Assembly (NCBI GenBank): GCA_021780975.1
Contig: JAJXXS010000012.1
Coordinates: 1 to 5,838, forward strand
Direction: 5' to 3'
DNA from: Pseudomonadota bacterium
GTDB lineage: Bacteria; Pseudomonadota; Gammaproteobacteria; Burkholderiales; Thiobacillaceae
DNA: 5,838 bases
Shown here: in pieces, positions 5,743 through 5,838 of the stretch
How positions within the stretch are numbered: the first letter of the stretch is position 1
Layout of the letters: every line of letters starts with the position of its first letter
Position numbers and translations under genes: made by a program
The notes under the pieces: generated by a model
Databases searched by the model: none
The model's input: only the letters and a program-made list of their open reading frames with translations
Told to the model about the DNA's origin: nothing

Positions 5743-5838
5743 CTACTCACTCAGATACGCGCGCAGCAATTCCCCGGGCCGGAAATGGCGGTGTTCGATG
5801 AGCCAGCCGAGTTCACGCAGCCGCCACAGGAGATCGGA
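5743..5838 (-). CDS. C-terminal fragment of an unrecognised protein (5' partial)
   Basis: The minus strand is open from the right edge to a TAG at 5745-5743, giving 31 residues: a helix-like segment LLWRLRELGWLIEHRHF followed by RPGELLRAYLSE. The alternating hydrophobic and charged residues and the codon use look like a real gene end, and the orientation is convergent with kdoO. The rest lies outside the window and I cannot assign a family. The palindromic element sits 12 nt past its stop. Confidence 0.6.
   Translation of the reverse strand, partial: SDLLWRLRELGWLIEHRHFRPGELLRAYLSE

Noticed and set aside
1..5838. CRISPR array, tRNA, rRNA or prophage genes
   Set aside because: No spaced direct repeats, no cloverleaf or rRNA-like segment and no phage or transposase proteins were seen on either strand.

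Overview
The window looks like a chromosomal segment from a GC-rich Gram-negative proteobacterium, most likely Betaproteobacteria or Acidithiobacillia. The evidence is a NodT-type outer-membrane efflux lipoprotein, a Kdo-modifying dioxygenase (which implies Kdo-containing lipopolysaccharide) and argJ followed directly by a DUF815-type ATPase, an order I recall from betaproteobacteria. The exact genus cannot be read from the sequence.

Layout. Positions 1-1495 (minus) carry an outer-membrane efflux factor of the NodT/TolC lipoprotein family that runs off the left edge just short of its stop. A consensus -35 box lies just upstream of it. Positions 1599-3980 (minus) carry a likely transcription unit, read right to left: a small two-helix membrane protein, argJ (arginine biosynthesis) and an AAA+ ATPase of the DUF815 type. 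The argJ stop and the ATPase start overlap by one base (TGATG). Positions 4126-4449 (minus) encode a 107-residue protein of a family usually labelled 'pilin assembly protein' or 'type 1 pili tip component', whose first half reads like a ribbon-helix-helix fold. A 234-bp AT-rich divergent spacer separates it from kdoO at 4684-5565 (plus), an Fe(II)/2-oxoglutarate Kdo 3-hydroxylase that modifies the lipopolysaccharide inner core. The kdoO stop codon lies inside a 169-bp non-coding palindromic element (5562-5730) with perfect 17-bp inverted ends, best read as a MITE. The 31-residue C-terminal tail of an unrecognised convergent minus-strand gene ends at 5743 and continues beyond the right edge.

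How the genes relate. The window mixes housekeeping (argJ), envelope functions (efflux factor, Kdo hydroxylase, small membrane protein) and two proteins of unknown role. There is no defence island, phage or CRISPR array. The strongest unusual signals are the palindromic element fused to the 3' end of kdoO, the RHH-like reading of the 107-residue protein beside inverted repeats in its own promoter region, and a G7 tract directly after the metal-binding histidine codon of kdoO. None of these amounts to proof of a new system.
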